A DNA stretch of 64,000 bases from Streptomyces corallincola (GCF_019104725.1 NZ_JAHRXF010000007.1:62001-126000), one strand, 5' to 3'; positions 43,232-54,285 are shown, numbered from the stretch's first letter. Program-made: numbers and translations. Notes: a model not told the origin generated them from the letters alone.

Positions 43232-43711
43232 CCGGGGGCCATCTCCTCGACGGGCGTGAACGGGTACGGCCTCCAGTACGCGCCCCGCCCCCGCCGCGTT
43301 CAGCCGCGAGCCCGCCCGCCCCGTCCGGTCCCACGCGCCCCGTCCGCCGTCCGTTCGCGCCGCCCCGCTCCCTGCCGGAAACGCGGCCACAGACCACGGC
43401 GGCTGTTTCGGGCGGACTCCCCGTGTCCGCACCCGGAGACCACGCCTCCCGCGCACCGCACCTCCCCACCACGGCCCACCATGCGTCACTTGCCGATCGG
43501 GAACGAGCGGAACAGCCGAGAACACGGTGTTTTCGTGTCGGGCGTTTGCGAAAGGTGAAGGACCGTTCACGGCGGGCCCGCGCGCACCACGATCGGGGTA
43601 CGGAGGAACCGGAGATCGCCGATCCCCCTTGGCACTCCGTGAGTTATCGTATGCGAGCGGTTAAAACAAACCGCTTGTCCCGTTCGGCGCAGCGCGCAGA
43701 GGAGTCGGTCG
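43232..43711. promoter_or_regulatory. Intergenic region with cprB promoter and ARE-like operator
   Basis: About 480 bases without a gene. The left part is GC-rich and shows no frame on either strand that I can support. Toward cprB it contains an inverted repeat GTGAA-N6-TTCAC (43555-43570) and, at 43656-43675, AGCGGTT-AAAACA-AACCGCT, a dyad close to the autoregulatory elements (ARE) bound by gamma-butyrolactone receptors. The cprB start lies 36 bp further on. The dyad is AT-richer than its surroundings, fitting autoregulation by CprB. Confidence 0.55.
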
Positions 43712-44359
43712 ATGGCGAGGCAGTTACGCGCCGAGCAGACGAGGGCCACGATCATCGGAGCGGCTGCGGACCTCTTCGACCGGCAGGGCTACGAATCCAC
43801 CAGCCTCAGCGAGATCGTCGGCCACGCACGGGTCACCAAGGGCGCCCTGTACTTCCACTTCGCGGCCAAGGAGGACCTGGCCCACGCCATCCTCGATCTC
43901 CAGGCCCGCGCCTCCCAGCAGATCGTCGCGGAGACCGAGGCACGCGGCGGCTCCTCACTGGAGACCCTGATGCGGACCACGTTCGGCATCGCCCGGCTCG
44001 CCGTCGAGGACCCCGTCCCGCGCGCCGGACTCCGACTCGCCACCGCCGACGTGCCGTTGCGCGCGCCCCTGCGCCATCCCTTCACCGAATGGCTGGAGTT
44101 CGCCACCCGCAAACTCACCGGCGCGGTCCGCGAGGCCGATGTGAACGCCGAGACCGACGCCCCCGCCGTCGCCCACTCGCTCGTCTGCTTCTTCGTCGGC
44201 ACCCGGATCGCCGGACGCTCCCTCGAACCCGTCTCCCGGCTGCCCCGCCGGGTCGCCGAGATGTGGCAGCTGATGGTGCGGGGCATGGTGCCGGTGCACC
44301 GCCGCCCGCGCTATCTGGCGCTCGCCTCGCAACTGGAGCGGGAGATCACCCTGGGCTGA
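43712..44359 (+). CDS. cprB: TetR-family gamma-butyrolactone receptor homologue (CprB)
   Basis: A 215-residue TetR-type repressor. The DNA-binding part (RATIIGAAADLFDRQGYESTSLSEIVGHARVTKGALYFHFAAKEDLAHAIL) matches my memory of S. coelicolor CprB (SCO6071) almost residue for residue, and the length is the same. The ligand half (GLRLATADVPLRAPLRHPFTEWLEF ... EMWQLMVRGMVPVHRRPRYL) also follows CprB. CprB represses development and antibiotic genes; its natural ligand is unsettled. No butyrolactone synthase gene is next to it. An ARE-like dyad at 43656-43675 suggests it controls itself. A hairpin terminator follows. Confidence 0.93.
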   Translation: MARQLRAEQTRATIIGAAADLFDRQGYESTSLSEIVGHARVTKGALYFHFAAKEDLAHAILDLQARASQQIVAETEARGGSSLETLMRTTFGIARLAVEDPVPRAGLRLATADVPLRAPLRHPFTEWLEFATRKLTGAVREADVNAETDAPAVAHSLVCFFVGTRIAGRSLEPVSRLPRRVAEMWQLMVRGMVPVHRRPRYLALASQLEREITLG

Positions 44360-44364
44360 TCCAC

Positions 44365-44392
44365 CGGGGCCGCCCGCCGTACGGCGGCCCCG
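44365..44392. terminator. Hairpin between cprB and the deformylase gene
   Basis: A perfect 10-bp GC stem (44365-44374 with 44383-44392) and 8-base loop starts six bases after the cprB stop, in the 66-bp gap between converging genes; it can serve both directions. Confidence 0.7.
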
Positions 44393-44425
44393 AGGGGAGC
44401 GAGGAGCTCGGCCCCGTCTGGGCCA

Positions 44426-44995
44426 CTACTGCTCGTAGTCCCACGCCCGCCCGGTCTGGCGGTACCCCTCCACATGGATGGGAGCGACGCCCGTCCGCAT
44501 CCGCGTGGTGTAGAGCAGGCCGTCGAGGTGGTCGATCTCGTGGTGGACCAGCCGGGCGAGCCCGCGTTCGTAGGTGGTGGTCACCAGTTGGCCCTCCAGC
44601 GTGGTGGTCTCCACGGTGATCCGTAGCGGCCGGGGGACCATGCCGCGAACGTCGAAGAACGACAGGCAGCCCTCGTACTGCTCGTCCTCGTCGCCGGAGC
44701 GGTCGGTGATCCGGGGGTTCAGCAGAACGATCGTCGCAGCCCCGGGGCCGGGAGGCTGGACAACGGCGGCGGCCCGGCCGATGCCGATCTGAGGCGCCGC
44801 GATGCCCATGCCCTTGGCGAAGGGGTGGACCTGCCCGATCCGCTCCATAGAGGAGAACAGCCGCTCGACGGTCTGCTCGGCCGCCGCGCGCTCAGTGGAC
44901 AGGTCGAAGGCGCGGGCAGGCTCAGCGAGAACGGGGGCCCCGCGCTGCACGACGCCGAGGCCACGTATCTGTTCACTGGGCCGTACTTGGACCAC
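44426..44995 (-). CDS. def: Peptide deformylase (secondary copy)
   Basis: A 189-residue deformylase removing the N-formyl group from nascent proteins. All three motifs are present: GMGIAAPQIG, YEGCLSFFDVRG and the metal-binding HHEIDHLDG. The sequence between them (MVPRPLRITVETTTLEGQ) is typical of the type found as accessory copies in Streptomyces, where extra deformylases can confer resistance to actinonin-like inhibitors. GTG start at 44995, five bases after GGGGAG. It lies alone between cprB and a 410-bp gap, which gives it an inserted look. Confidence 0.93.
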   Translation of the reverse strand: MVQVRPSEQIRGLGVVQRGAPVLAEPARAFDLSTERAAAEQTVERLFSSMERIGQVHPFAKGMGIAAPQIGIGRAAAVVQPPGPGAATIVLLNPRITDRSGDEDEQYEGCLSFFDVRGMVPRPLRITVETTTLEGQLVTTTYERGLARLVHHEIDHLDGLLYTTRMRTGVAPIHVEGYRQTGRAWDYEQ

Positions 44996-45409
44996 CTGAA
45001 CTCCCCTTTGTTCGACTCATGTTCGGGAAAACGGCCCCGGAACTGCCACTCCACCATCTCGTATCCGGGCGTTGAAGGCGCCCGCACTCCAAGCGGGAGC
45101 GGGCATCCCCCTTCGCCACCGACACAGGGACCGCGAACTGATCAACACCGAACCGACCAACACCTGACGGTCCAGTGGCTCCCCGCCAGACACCTTCCCG
45201 AGCCGGTGTTCCCGACGGCCGTACAAGCCCTCGCCGCGTACGGGGAGGGCGGCCCGTTCTTCTCCCGCCACGGATGGCCGACCACCATCACGACGTGAGC
45301 GGTCTCGCCGTCGTGGGCGGCCCGGCGCCGCACAGCGCCGTGCCCGATCAGCGGGGACTCGCCCACGTCGGGCCGAGACCGGGACCGCGCTCGACGTAGG
45401 CTCACCGGC
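44996..45409. other. 414-bp gene-poor spacer between deformylase and LLM oxidoreductase
   Basis: I find no convincing gene here. One rightward frame continues to 45298 with a Pro/His-rich, unmotivated sequence and no ribosome site. Base composition is slightly lower in GC at 44995-45070, where the deformylase promoter should be. Close to the right end TAGGCT (45397-45402) is a likely -10 element for the LLM gene, only seven bases before its ATG, which would make that mRNA nearly leaderless. Confidence 0.45.
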
Positions 45410-46312
45410 ATGAGCCTGCGCCTGAGCACCGTGATCCTTCCCGTGGACCGCTGGCACGAGGGAGGACGTGCCAAGTGGCAGCGCGCCGAGGAACTCGGCT
45501 TCCACGCCGCCTACACCTACGACCACCTGTCCTGGCGCACCTTCCGTGACGGCCCGTGGTTCGGCGCCCTGCCCACCCTCACCGCCGCCGCCACGGCGAC
45601 GGACCGCCTGCGCCTGGGCACCTTGGTCACCTCGCCGAACTTCAGGCACCCGGTGACGCTCGCCAAGGAACTGATCTCGCTCGACGACATCTCCGGCGGA
45701 CGCGTCACCCTCGGTATCGGCGCCGGTGGCAACGGCTTCGACGCCACCGCGCTCGGTCAGGAGGCGTGGACACCGAGGGAGCGGGCGGACCGGTTCGGTG
45801 AGTTCGTGCCGCTGCTCGACCGCCTGCTCACCGAGGGCGCGGTCTCGCAGCAGGGCGACTTCTACACGGCCGAGGAGGCCCGGAACCTCCCCGGCTGCGT
45901 GCAGCGGCCCCGACTGCCGTTCGCGGTGGCGGCGACGGGCCTGCGCGGCCTGAAGCTCGCGGCGAGGTACGGGCAGGCGTGGGTGACGACGGGGGACCCG
46001 AGGCTGTACGAGACGGGCACCCCGGAGCAGTCGGTGGAGGCGCTGCGCGGTCAGATCGAGAGGCTCGGCAAGGCGTGCGCCGACGCCGACCGGGATGTCG
46101 CCGACCTCGACAAGATCCTGCTCCACGGCTTCACCCCCGACCGGAACAAGCCGCTGGAGTCCGTGGACGCCTTCGTCGATTTCGCGGGCCGCCACCAGGA
46201 GCTCGGCTTCACCGAGATCGTGATCCACTGGCCGATCCCCGACTCGGACTTCGCCGCTGACCAGACCGTCATCGATCGAATCGCCACGGAAGCCGTGGGT
46301 CAGTTGGGCTGA
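45410..46312 (+). CDS. LLM-class (luciferase-like) F420/FMN-dependent oxidoreductase
   Basis: A 300-residue TIM-barrel flavoprotein of the luciferase-like family: LRLSTVILPVDRWHEGGRAKWQRAEELGFHAAYTYDHL, the cofactor loop LRLGTLVTSPNFRHPVTLAKEL, SGGRVTLGIGAGGNGFDATAL and a C-terminal barrel end (FTEIVIHWPIPDSDF). Most actinobacterial members use coenzyme F420. Substrate is unknown. The ATG at 45410 has no ribosome site and the -10-like TAGGCT ends eight bases upstream, suggesting a leaderless or very short-leader message. Divergent from the deformylase, and 129 bp before geosmin synthase. Confidence 0.9.
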   Translation: MSLRLSTVILPVDRWHEGGRAKWQRAEELGFHAAYTYDHLSWRTFRDGPWFGALPTLTAAATATDRLRLGTLVTSPNFRHPVTLAKELISLDDISGGRVTLGIGAGGNGFDATALGQEAWTPRERADRFGEFVPLLDRLLTEGAVSQQGDFYTAEEARNLPGCVQRPRLPFAVAATGLRGLKLAARYGQAWVTTGDPRLYETGTPEQSVEALRGQIERLGKACADADRDVADLDKILLHGFTPDRNKPLESVDAFVDFAGRHQELGFTEIVIHWPIPDSDFAADQTVIDRIATEAVGQLG

Positions 46313-46432
46313 CTCGGGGGAGCGCCGGTCACCATCACAGGGAAACGTCGCTCTCGGGGTGTTTCGGGTGGCGTTCACGCGATGGTGTGATCATGGGGGC
46401 CGACCCGGATGGCGTACACCGGCGCCGGGTAG

Positions 46433-48601
<2,169 letters not shown>

Positions 48602-48754
48602 CGGAGGGGGTTCCGGGGCGCGCGGGTGCGGCTCCACCGGCAGGGGTACCCGCGCCACGCCGATACCCGCGCCGCGCCGTACGGCAGTCTCACTCGTTCG
48701 AGTCTCGTCGGCGGCCGTCGCTCCGGGTAGGCACCAGCCGGAGGCGAGCGAATC

Positions 48755-49381
48755 ATGGACGACACCGCGTTGCGGCCCCGGCCGATGCCGGGCCGGGACC
48801 GCCGGACCCCCGACCCCACCACGAGCACCGGCCCCACCACCGGCACCGACACAGGCACCAGTACCGGCCCCACCACCCGCACACCGCCCCGGCATCCCCG
48901 CCGCCGGGCCCGCCCCGTCCGGTCCCCGCTGCCCGGACTCCTCGTCGGCCTCGTCCTGGTCCTCTCCGGCATCGGACTCGGCACCGTCGGCGCCGCCGTC
49001 ACCGGCCTGGGCGGGCGGGCGGCGGGCCGCGAGAATCCCGCGCGGCCCGCCGCCCCGGCGGCCCCGACCGCGCCTCTCGCCGCTGCCGCCCCGGAGGCCC
49101 CGGCGGCCCCGGCCGTCCCCGCCACGCTCGGTCTGGAGGCCGTGGACGACGAACGGCCCGGCGCGCTCGTGATCGCCGTCCATGTGCCCGGCCCCGGTTA
49201 CACGGCGGGCCTCGTGCGCGGTGACGTACTCCTCCAGTTCGGCGGCGCGCGGGTGGACACGGCCGCCGATCTGGCGCGTGCGGTCGCCCGGGTCGGGCCC
49301 GGCACCCGTGTCACGCTCACCGTCCGGCACGCGGGCGGAGGGTTCCAGCAGCTCACCGCCGTACCCGGAGTCGTGGTGTGA
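48755..49381 (+). CDS. Membrane-anchored PDZ-domain protein
   Basis: A 208-residue protein. Residues 1-55 are Pro/Thr-rich and cytosolic, followed by one membrane helix (LPGLLVGLVLVLSGIGLGTVGAAVTG), an Ala/Pro linker, and a PDZ-like domain at about 125-205: VIAVHVPGPGYTAGLVRGDVLLQFGGARVDTAADLARAVARVGPGTRVTLTV, with the GLVRGD carboxylate-binding loop region. It would bind protein C-termini outside the cytosol. No protease domain is attached. The start at 48755 follows GGAGGCGAGCG. Confidence 0.88.
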   Translation: MDDTALRPRPMPGRDRRTPDPTTSTGPTTGTDTGTSTGPTTRTPPRHPRRRARPVRSPLPGLLVGLVLVLSGIGLGTVGAAVTGLGGRAAGRENPARPAAPAAPTAPLAAAAPEAPAAPAVPATLGLEAVDDERPGALVIAVHVPGPGYTAGLVRGDVLLQFGGARVDTAADLARAVARVGPGTRVTLTVRHAGGGFQQLTAVPGVVV

Positions 49382-49501
49382 GCGGGCGGGCCCGCGCGGC
49401 GGGAGGCGCGGGTGGCGAGTTCGCAACCGTGCCCCCGACCGGGCAGGATGCTGCTCTGGGGTCGCCCGGCCCCGCTCCGCCGACCGTGCCCGGAGGCCCG
49501 G

Positions 49502-50626
49502 ATGACCGCCCGTACCAGGCCCTTCACCGCCGAGGACCACCGCGCCCGCATGGACCGCGCCGCGCGGACCGCCGCCGACGCCGGACTCGCCGGACTGCTG
49601 GTGGCGCCCGGCCCGGACATGGTCTGGCTGACCGGGTACACGCCCCCGGCGGACACCGAGCGCCTCACGATGCTCGTCCTCGCCCCCGGCCGGGAACCGG
49701 TGCTGGTCGTCCCCACCCTGGAGGCACCGGACGCCGAACACGCGGTCGGCGCGTCCGCGCTCACCTTCCGCCGCTGGACCGACGGCACCGACCCGTACGC
49801 CGTCACCGCGAAGCTCCTCGACCACGCGGGCCGCTTCGGAATCAGCGACAACGCCTGGGCCATGCACCTGCTCGGCCTCCAGCGCACCCTGCCCGGCACC
49901 TCGTACGCCTCCCTCACCGACGCGCTGCCCATGCTGCGCGCGGTGAAGGACACCGCCGAGGTGGAGCTGCTCGCGGCGGCCGGGGCGGCGGCGGACGCGG
50001 CCTTCGAGGAGATCCGCGCGGTGCGGTTCGCCGGGCGCCGCGAGACCGAGATCAGCCGGGACCTCGCGGACCTGCTGCGTGGCTTCGGCCACGAGCAGGT
50101 CGATTTCACCATCGTGGCCTCCGGCCCCAACGGCGCCAACCCGCACCACGAGGCCGGGGACCGGGTCGTCGGCGACGGTGACATGGTCGTCCTCGACTTC
50201 GGAGGCCTCAAGGACGGCTACGGCTCCGACACCAGCCGCACCGTGCACGTGGGCGAGCCCACCGAGGAGGAGCGCACCGTCCACGACCTGGTGCGCGCCG
50301 CCCAGGAGGCCGGGGTGCGTGCCGTCCGGCCGGGCGCCGCCTGCCAGGACGTGGACCGGGCCGCCCGCGCGGTCATCGACGCCGCCGGGTACGGCGAGTT
50401 CTTCATCCACCGCACCGGGCACGGCATCGGCGTCACCACCCACGAGCCGCCGTACATGATCGAGGGCGAGGAACAGCCCCTGGTGCCCGGCATGTGCTTC
50501 TCCGTGGAACCCGGTGTCTATCTGCCCGGCCGGTTCGGCGTGCGCATCGAGGACATCGTCACCGTGACCCCGGACGGCGGCCGACGCCTCAACGACACCA
50601 CCCGTGAGATGGTCATAGTGGAGTGA
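49502..50626 (+). CDS. M24-family Xaa-Pro aminopeptidase
   Basis: A 374-residue peptidase. The N-terminal creatinase-like domain (MDRAARTAADAGLAGLLVAPGPDMVWLTGYTP) precedes the pita-bread catalytic fold with metal ligands in VVLDFGGLKDGYGSDTSRTVHV (two Asp), FFIHRTGHGIGVTTHEPP (His), FSVEPGVYLPGRFGVRIEDIVTV (Glu and Glu). It removes an N-terminal residue ahead of proline, with two metal ions. ATG at 49502 follows GGAGG. It lies 120 bp behind the PDZ gene and 52 bp before the kinase-like gene. Confidence 0.94.
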   Translation: MTARTRPFTAEDHRARMDRAARTAADAGLAGLLVAPGPDMVWLTGYTPPADTERLTMLVLAPGREPVLVVPTLEAPDAEHAVGASALTFRRWTDGTDPYAVTAKLLDHAGRFGISDNAWAMHLLGLQRTLPGTSYASLTDALPMLRAVKDTAEVELLAAAGAAADAAFEEIRAVRFAGRRETEISRDLADLLRGFGHEQVDFTIVASGPNGANPHHEAGDRVVGDGDMVVLDFGGLKDGYGSDTSRTVHVGEPTEEERTVHDLVRAAQEAGVRAVRPGAACQDVDRAARAVIDAAGYGEFFIHRTGHGIGVTTHEPPYMIEGEEQPLVPGMCFSVEPGVYLPGRFGVRIEDIVTVTPDGGRRLNDTTREMVIVE

Positions 50627-50678
50627 GCGGCCACGGCACACCCCACGACGACCTCCCGGAACGGCGACGGCACGACAC

Positions 50679-51620
50679 ATGACCCAGGCACCGACCCCCA
50701 CCGCGGACACCGTCCGCAGACTCGTCCGCTCCCTGCTGAAGGAGAGCGGGGAGCACGCCGACGCGGCGGAGGTGCGGCCCGTCACCGAGGGCCGCACGCA
50801 CACCTGGTCGGTCGGCACACGTCATGTGCTGCGGCTCGCCCCGGACCGCGAGGGTTCCGTCTCCCTGCGCCGGGAACTCCGGCTGCGGGAACTCGTCCGC
50901 CCGTACGTCCCCGTCGCCCTGCCAGTCGGCGTCGCCCACGCCGAATGGGCGCCCGGTCTCGCCTGCACCCTCGACACCCGGCTGCCCGGCGCGGTCGCGG
51001 ACGAGCGGGACGTGTCCGCGCTCGGCGAGGCCGACCTCGCCGGACTCCTCGGCGGGCTGCGCGAGGTGCCGGTCCGCCAGGCGGAGACCCTGGGCGTGCC
51101 GCACGCCGCGCCCCGCTCCCTGGAGGCGCTGCGCCGCATGGCCGTGCACGCGGCCGAACGGCTCGCCGCCGCCGACGAGTTCGACCCCGGCCGACTGCAC
51201 CAGCTCACCGGGCCCGGTGCCGCCCACCTCGCCACGCAGCCCGGCACCGCCGTCCTCAGCCACCGCGCGCTCACCGGAGACCATGTGCTGGTCAGCGAGG
51301 ACGGGCGGGTGCGCGGCGCCCTCGACTGGAGCCGCACCGCGTTCGGGGACCCGGCCGAGGACATCGCCGCCCTCGCCCTGGCCGTCGGCTCACCCGCCGC
51401 CGTCCGCGCCGCGACCCTCACCGGGTACGGCCCCCGCCCCTGCCTGCGCGGCCTCTGGCTGGCCCGCTGCGACACCGTCCTCCGTCTCACCGACCACCTC
51501 GACGGCCGCACCCCCGCCGCCTCCCCGGCCCGCCTGCGCACCCAGCTCCGCCGTGCCTGGGAACCGATCCTGCTGGAACGCGTCACGGAACTGAAGGACG
51601 AGGACAGCCTCGACCCTTAA
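50679..51620 (+). CDS. Aminoglycoside-phosphotransferase-fold protein without catalytic Asp
   Basis: A 313-residue protein of the APH fold. The N-lobe has VRPVTEGRTHTWSVGTRHVLRL, and DTRLPGAV matches the usual RLPG loop. In the Brenner motif H-x-D-x-x-x-x-N the sequence is H195-R-A197-L-T-G-D-H202: the catalytic Asp is Ala and the Asn is His. The metal-binding Asp is kept in GALDWSRTAFGDPAEDIA (D216). Phosphotransfer is therefore doubtful. Coding looks intact, without frameshifts. It lies behind the M24 peptidase gene, likely on the same transcript, and converges with treZ. Confidence 0.85.
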   Translation: MTQAPTPTADTVRRLVRSLLKESGEHADAAEVRPVTEGRTHTWSVGTRHVLRLAPDREGSVSLRRELRLRELVRPYVPVALPVGVAHAEWAPGLACTLDTRLPGAVADERDVSALGEADLAGLLGGLREVPVRQAETLGVPHAAPRSLEALRRMAVHAAERLAAADEFDPGRLHQLTGPGAAHLATQPGTAVLSHRALTGDHVLVSEDGRVRGALDWSRTAFGDPAEDIAALALAVGSPAAVRAATLTGYGPRPCLRGLWLARCDTVLRLTDHLDGRTPAASPARLRTQLRRAWEPILLERVTELKDEDSLDP

Positions 51621-51666
51621 GCCCCGTAAGCCCCGTACCCCCCGTGATCCCGCGAGGGAGGGCGTC

Positions 51667-53412
51667 TCAGGGCTGGACCAGCACCACGCACGACTCGCCC
51701 GGTACGTGCAACAGCCCGTCCGGGCCCGGCTGTTCGACCGGGTCCCAGGCGGCCAGCACCTCCACGCGGCCGGTGCCGAGGGGGATCGCCGTCTCCTGCT
51801 TGCCGAGGTTCACCGCGACGCGCACGTCACCGCGCCGGAAGGCCAGCCAGCGGGCGTCCTCGTCGAAGGCGACCTTGGTGTCCGCGAGGTCGGGGTCGGT
51901 GAGGTCGGGCTGTTCGCGGCGCAGGGCGATCAGGCGCCGGTACCAGGCGAGGACACGGGCGTGCGCGTCCCGTCCCGGCTCCGACCAGTCCAGGCAGGAG
52001 CGGTCGCGGGTCGCCGGGTCCTGCGGGTCGGGTACGTCCTCCTCGGCCCAGCCGTGCGCCGCGAACTCCCGGCGCCTGCCCCGCCGTACCGCCTCGGCCA
52101 GCTCCGGATCGGTGTGGTCGGTGAAGAACTGCCAGGGGGTGCCCGCCGCCCACTCCTCGCCCATGAACAGCATCGGGGTGAACGGCGCGGTCAGTGTCAG
52201 CGTCGCCGCGCAGGCCAGCAGGCCGGGGGAGAGGGTCGCGGCGAGCCGGTCGCCCTGGGCGCGGTTGCCGATCTGGTCGTGGGTCTGGGAGTAGCCGAGC
52301 AGCCGGTGCCCCGCCACCCGCGCCCGGTCCAGCGGACGGCCGTGCGCGCGGCCCCGGAACGACGAGTGCGTACCGTCGTGGAAGTAGCCGCCGGTCAGGG
52401 TCTTGGCGACGGCCGCGAGCGGGGCGCGCGCGAAGTCGGCGTAGTAGCCCTGCGCCTCACCGGTCAGCGCGGTGTGCAGGGCGTGGTGGAAGTCGTCGTT
52501 CCACTGCGCGTGCAGACCGAGACCGTGATCGGCGCGGGCGGTGATGAAACGCGGGTCGTTCAGGTCCGACTCGGCCACCAGGAACAGCGGGCGGCCCACC
52601 TCGTCGGAGAGCGCGTCCACCCCGGCGGACAGCTCCTCCAGGAAGTGCCGGGCGCGGGTGTCCCACAGCGCGTGCACCGCGTCCAGCCGGAGCCCGTCGA
52701 TCCGGTACTCCCGCAGCCAGGCCAGCGCGCTGCCCAGCAGGAACGCGCGCACCTCGTCCGAACCGGGCGCGTCCAGGTTCACCGCCGAACCCCACGGCGT
52801 GTGGTGCGTGTCGGTGAAGTACGGCCCGAACAGCGGGAGGTGGTTGCCTGACGGGCCCAGGTGGTTGTGCACCACGTCCAGGACGACGCCCAGGCCCAGT
52901 TCGTGCGCCCGGTCCACGAACCGCTTCAGCGCCTCCGGGCCGCCGTAGGGCTCGTGCACCGCCCACAGCGAGACCCCCTCGTACCCCCAGCCGTGCGTAC
53001 CGGGGAACGGGCACAGGGGCATCAACTCGACGTGTGTGACGCCGAGTTCTACCAGGTGCTCCAGCCGCCCGGCCGCCGCGTCCAGGGTGCCCTCGCCGGT
53101 GTACGTACCCACGTGGAGTTCGTACAGCACCGCGCCCGGCAGCCCGCGCCCCGCCCAGTCGGCCCGCCAGGTGTACGTGCCGTGCTCCACCACCGCGCTG
53201 AGCCCGTCCGGGCCGTCCGGCTGGCGGCGCGAGCGCGGGTCGGGCAGCACGGGGCCGCCGTCCAGCGCGAACCCGTACCGCGTGCCGTCCCCGGCCGCGG
53301 CCTCGCCCGACCACCACCCGGCCCGCTCCGGATCGCGTCCCAACGGCTGTTCGGCGCCGTCGCAATGGAGCGTCACACGGTCTGCCTGCGGTGCCCACAC
53401 CTCGAACTGCAC
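51667..53412 (-). CDS. treZ: Malto-oligosyltrehalose trehalohydrolase
   Basis: A 581-residue GH13 enzyme that releases trehalose from maltooligosyl-trehalose, the second step of the TreY/TreZ route from glycogen. N-terminal CBM48-like domain (FEVWAPQADRVTLHCDG), VLYELHVGTYTGEGTL, catalytic Asp in YRIDGLRLDAVHAL, Glu in FLVAESDLNDPR and the third acid in YSQTHDQIGNRAQGD. GTG start at 53412 after AAGGGGA. Its partners treY and treX are 2.7-7.4 kb further right on the same strand, separated by three other genes. Confidence 0.95.
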   Translation of the reverse strand: MQFEVWAPQADRVTLHCDGAEQPLGRDPERAGWWSGEAAAGDGTRYGFALDGGPVLPDPRSRRQPDGPDGLSAVVEHGTYTWRADWAGRGLPGAVLYELHVGTYTGEGTLDAAAGRLEHLVELGVTHVELMPLCPFPGTHGWGYEGVSLWAVHEPYGGPEALKRFVDRAHELGLGVVLDVVHNHLGPSGNHLPLFGPYFTDTHHTPWGSAVNLDAPGSDEVRAFLLGSALAWLREYRIDGLRLDAVHALWDTRARHFLEELSAGVDALSDEVGRPLFLVAESDLNDPRFITARADHGLGLHAQWNDDFHHALHTALTGEAQGYYADFARAPLAAVAKTLTGGYFHDGTHSSFRGRAHGRPLDRARVAGHRLLGYSQTHDQIGNRAQGDRLAATLSPGLLACAATLTLTAPFTPMLFMGEEWAAGTPWQFFTDHTDPELAEAVRRGRRREFAAHGWAEEDVPDPQDPATRDRSCLDWSEPGRDAHARVLAWYRRLIALRREQPDLTDPDLADTKVAFDEDARWLAFRRGDVRVAVNLGKQETAIPLGTGRVEVLAAWDPVEQPGPDGLLHVPGESCVVLVQP

Positions 53413-53599
53413 GGACGGTTCCCCTTCGTCTGCTCAGCGTGATCTCGCCCGTCCATCGTGCCGCGAAAGCGATCAATCCGCCGTCGAATCACGCCCTTTC
53501 GCGCCGGGTGTCGCGGAACCGACCGTACAACTCCCCCCGGATTCCCCGGCTTCCCCCGTTTCTGGACACTCCGGGGGTCGCTGTTCGACAATCACAGGT

Positions 53600-54151
53600 G
53601 TGACGTCGTCCTTCGAGTTCCCCGTGCATCCCGCGCGGCTGTCCGACGCGGAGCGGGACAAGGTGCTCCAGGTGCTGCGGGACGGTGTCGCGCTGGGCCG
53701 GCTCTCGCACGACACGTTCGTCCACCGCATGGAACTCGCGCTGGCCGCGCGCCGCTCCGACGAACTCGCCGCCCTCGTCGCCGATCTGCCCCGCGAGAAC
53801 CGGTTCGCCCGCGCGGTGTTCGGCACCGTGGAGGCGGTCTCCGGTTTCACCGTACGGCTGCGCCGGGCCTGGCGGTCCGAGAAGCTGCCCAAGCTGCTGC
53901 TGCCGCACGGGGTGCACGGGCATCCGCTGCGCGTCGGCCGTGACCCGGCCAACGGACTCCGCCTCAACCACGAGTCGGTCTCCCGTGTGCACGCCGAACT
54001 CCGGCAGCAGGGCGGGATGTGGGTGCTGCGCGACCTCGGCTCGACCAACGGGACCACCGTCAACGGGCGGCGGGTACTGGGGTCCGTCGTGGTGCGGGAC
54101 GGTGACCAAGTGGCCTTCGGCGAGGCGGCGTTCCGGCTCTCGGGAGGCTGA
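53600..54151 (+). CDS. DUF1707-FHA domain protein
   Basis: A 183-residue cytosolic protein started at GTG 53600. Residues 8-55 form a DUF1707 (SHOCT-like) unit: RLSDAERDKVLQVLRDGVALGRLSHDTFVHRMELALAARRSDELAAL. Residues about 100-180 form a forkhead-associated domain: LRVGRDPANGLRLNHESVSRVHAELR, WVLRDLGSTNGTTVNG and VRDGDQVAFGEAAFRL, with the phospho-Thr-binding Arg, Ser-x-x-His and Asn present. It should bind a phosphothreonine protein, so a Ser/Thr kinase elsewhere in the genome is implied. Divergent from treZ. Confidence 0.92.
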   Translation: MTSSFEFPVHPARLSDAERDKVLQVLRDGVALGRLSHDTFVHRMELALAARRSDELAALVADLPRENRFARAVFGTVEAVSGFTVRLRRAWRSEKLPKLLLPHGVHGHPLRVGRDPANGLRLNHESVSRVHAELRQQGGMWVLRDLGSTNGTTVNGRRVLGSVVVRDGDQVAFGEAAFRLSGG

Positions 54152-54285
54152 CCGGCCGGACGAGGAGTTCAGGACGCGTCAACTCCGTTCACCAAGCGAC
54201 CTGTTGCTGTCCCACCGATGACCTCGCGGACCCCGTTCGGGTGAGCCGGGTCGGGTACGTCTGCGCGTGTGCCGATGTACCGCAC

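Noticed and set aside
44825..45298. Open frame of 157 codons on the + strand across the deformylase start and spacer
   Set aside because: It overlaps the deformylase coding sequence antisense, has no ribosome site and shows no domain-like pattern; treated as a GC-driven open frame.
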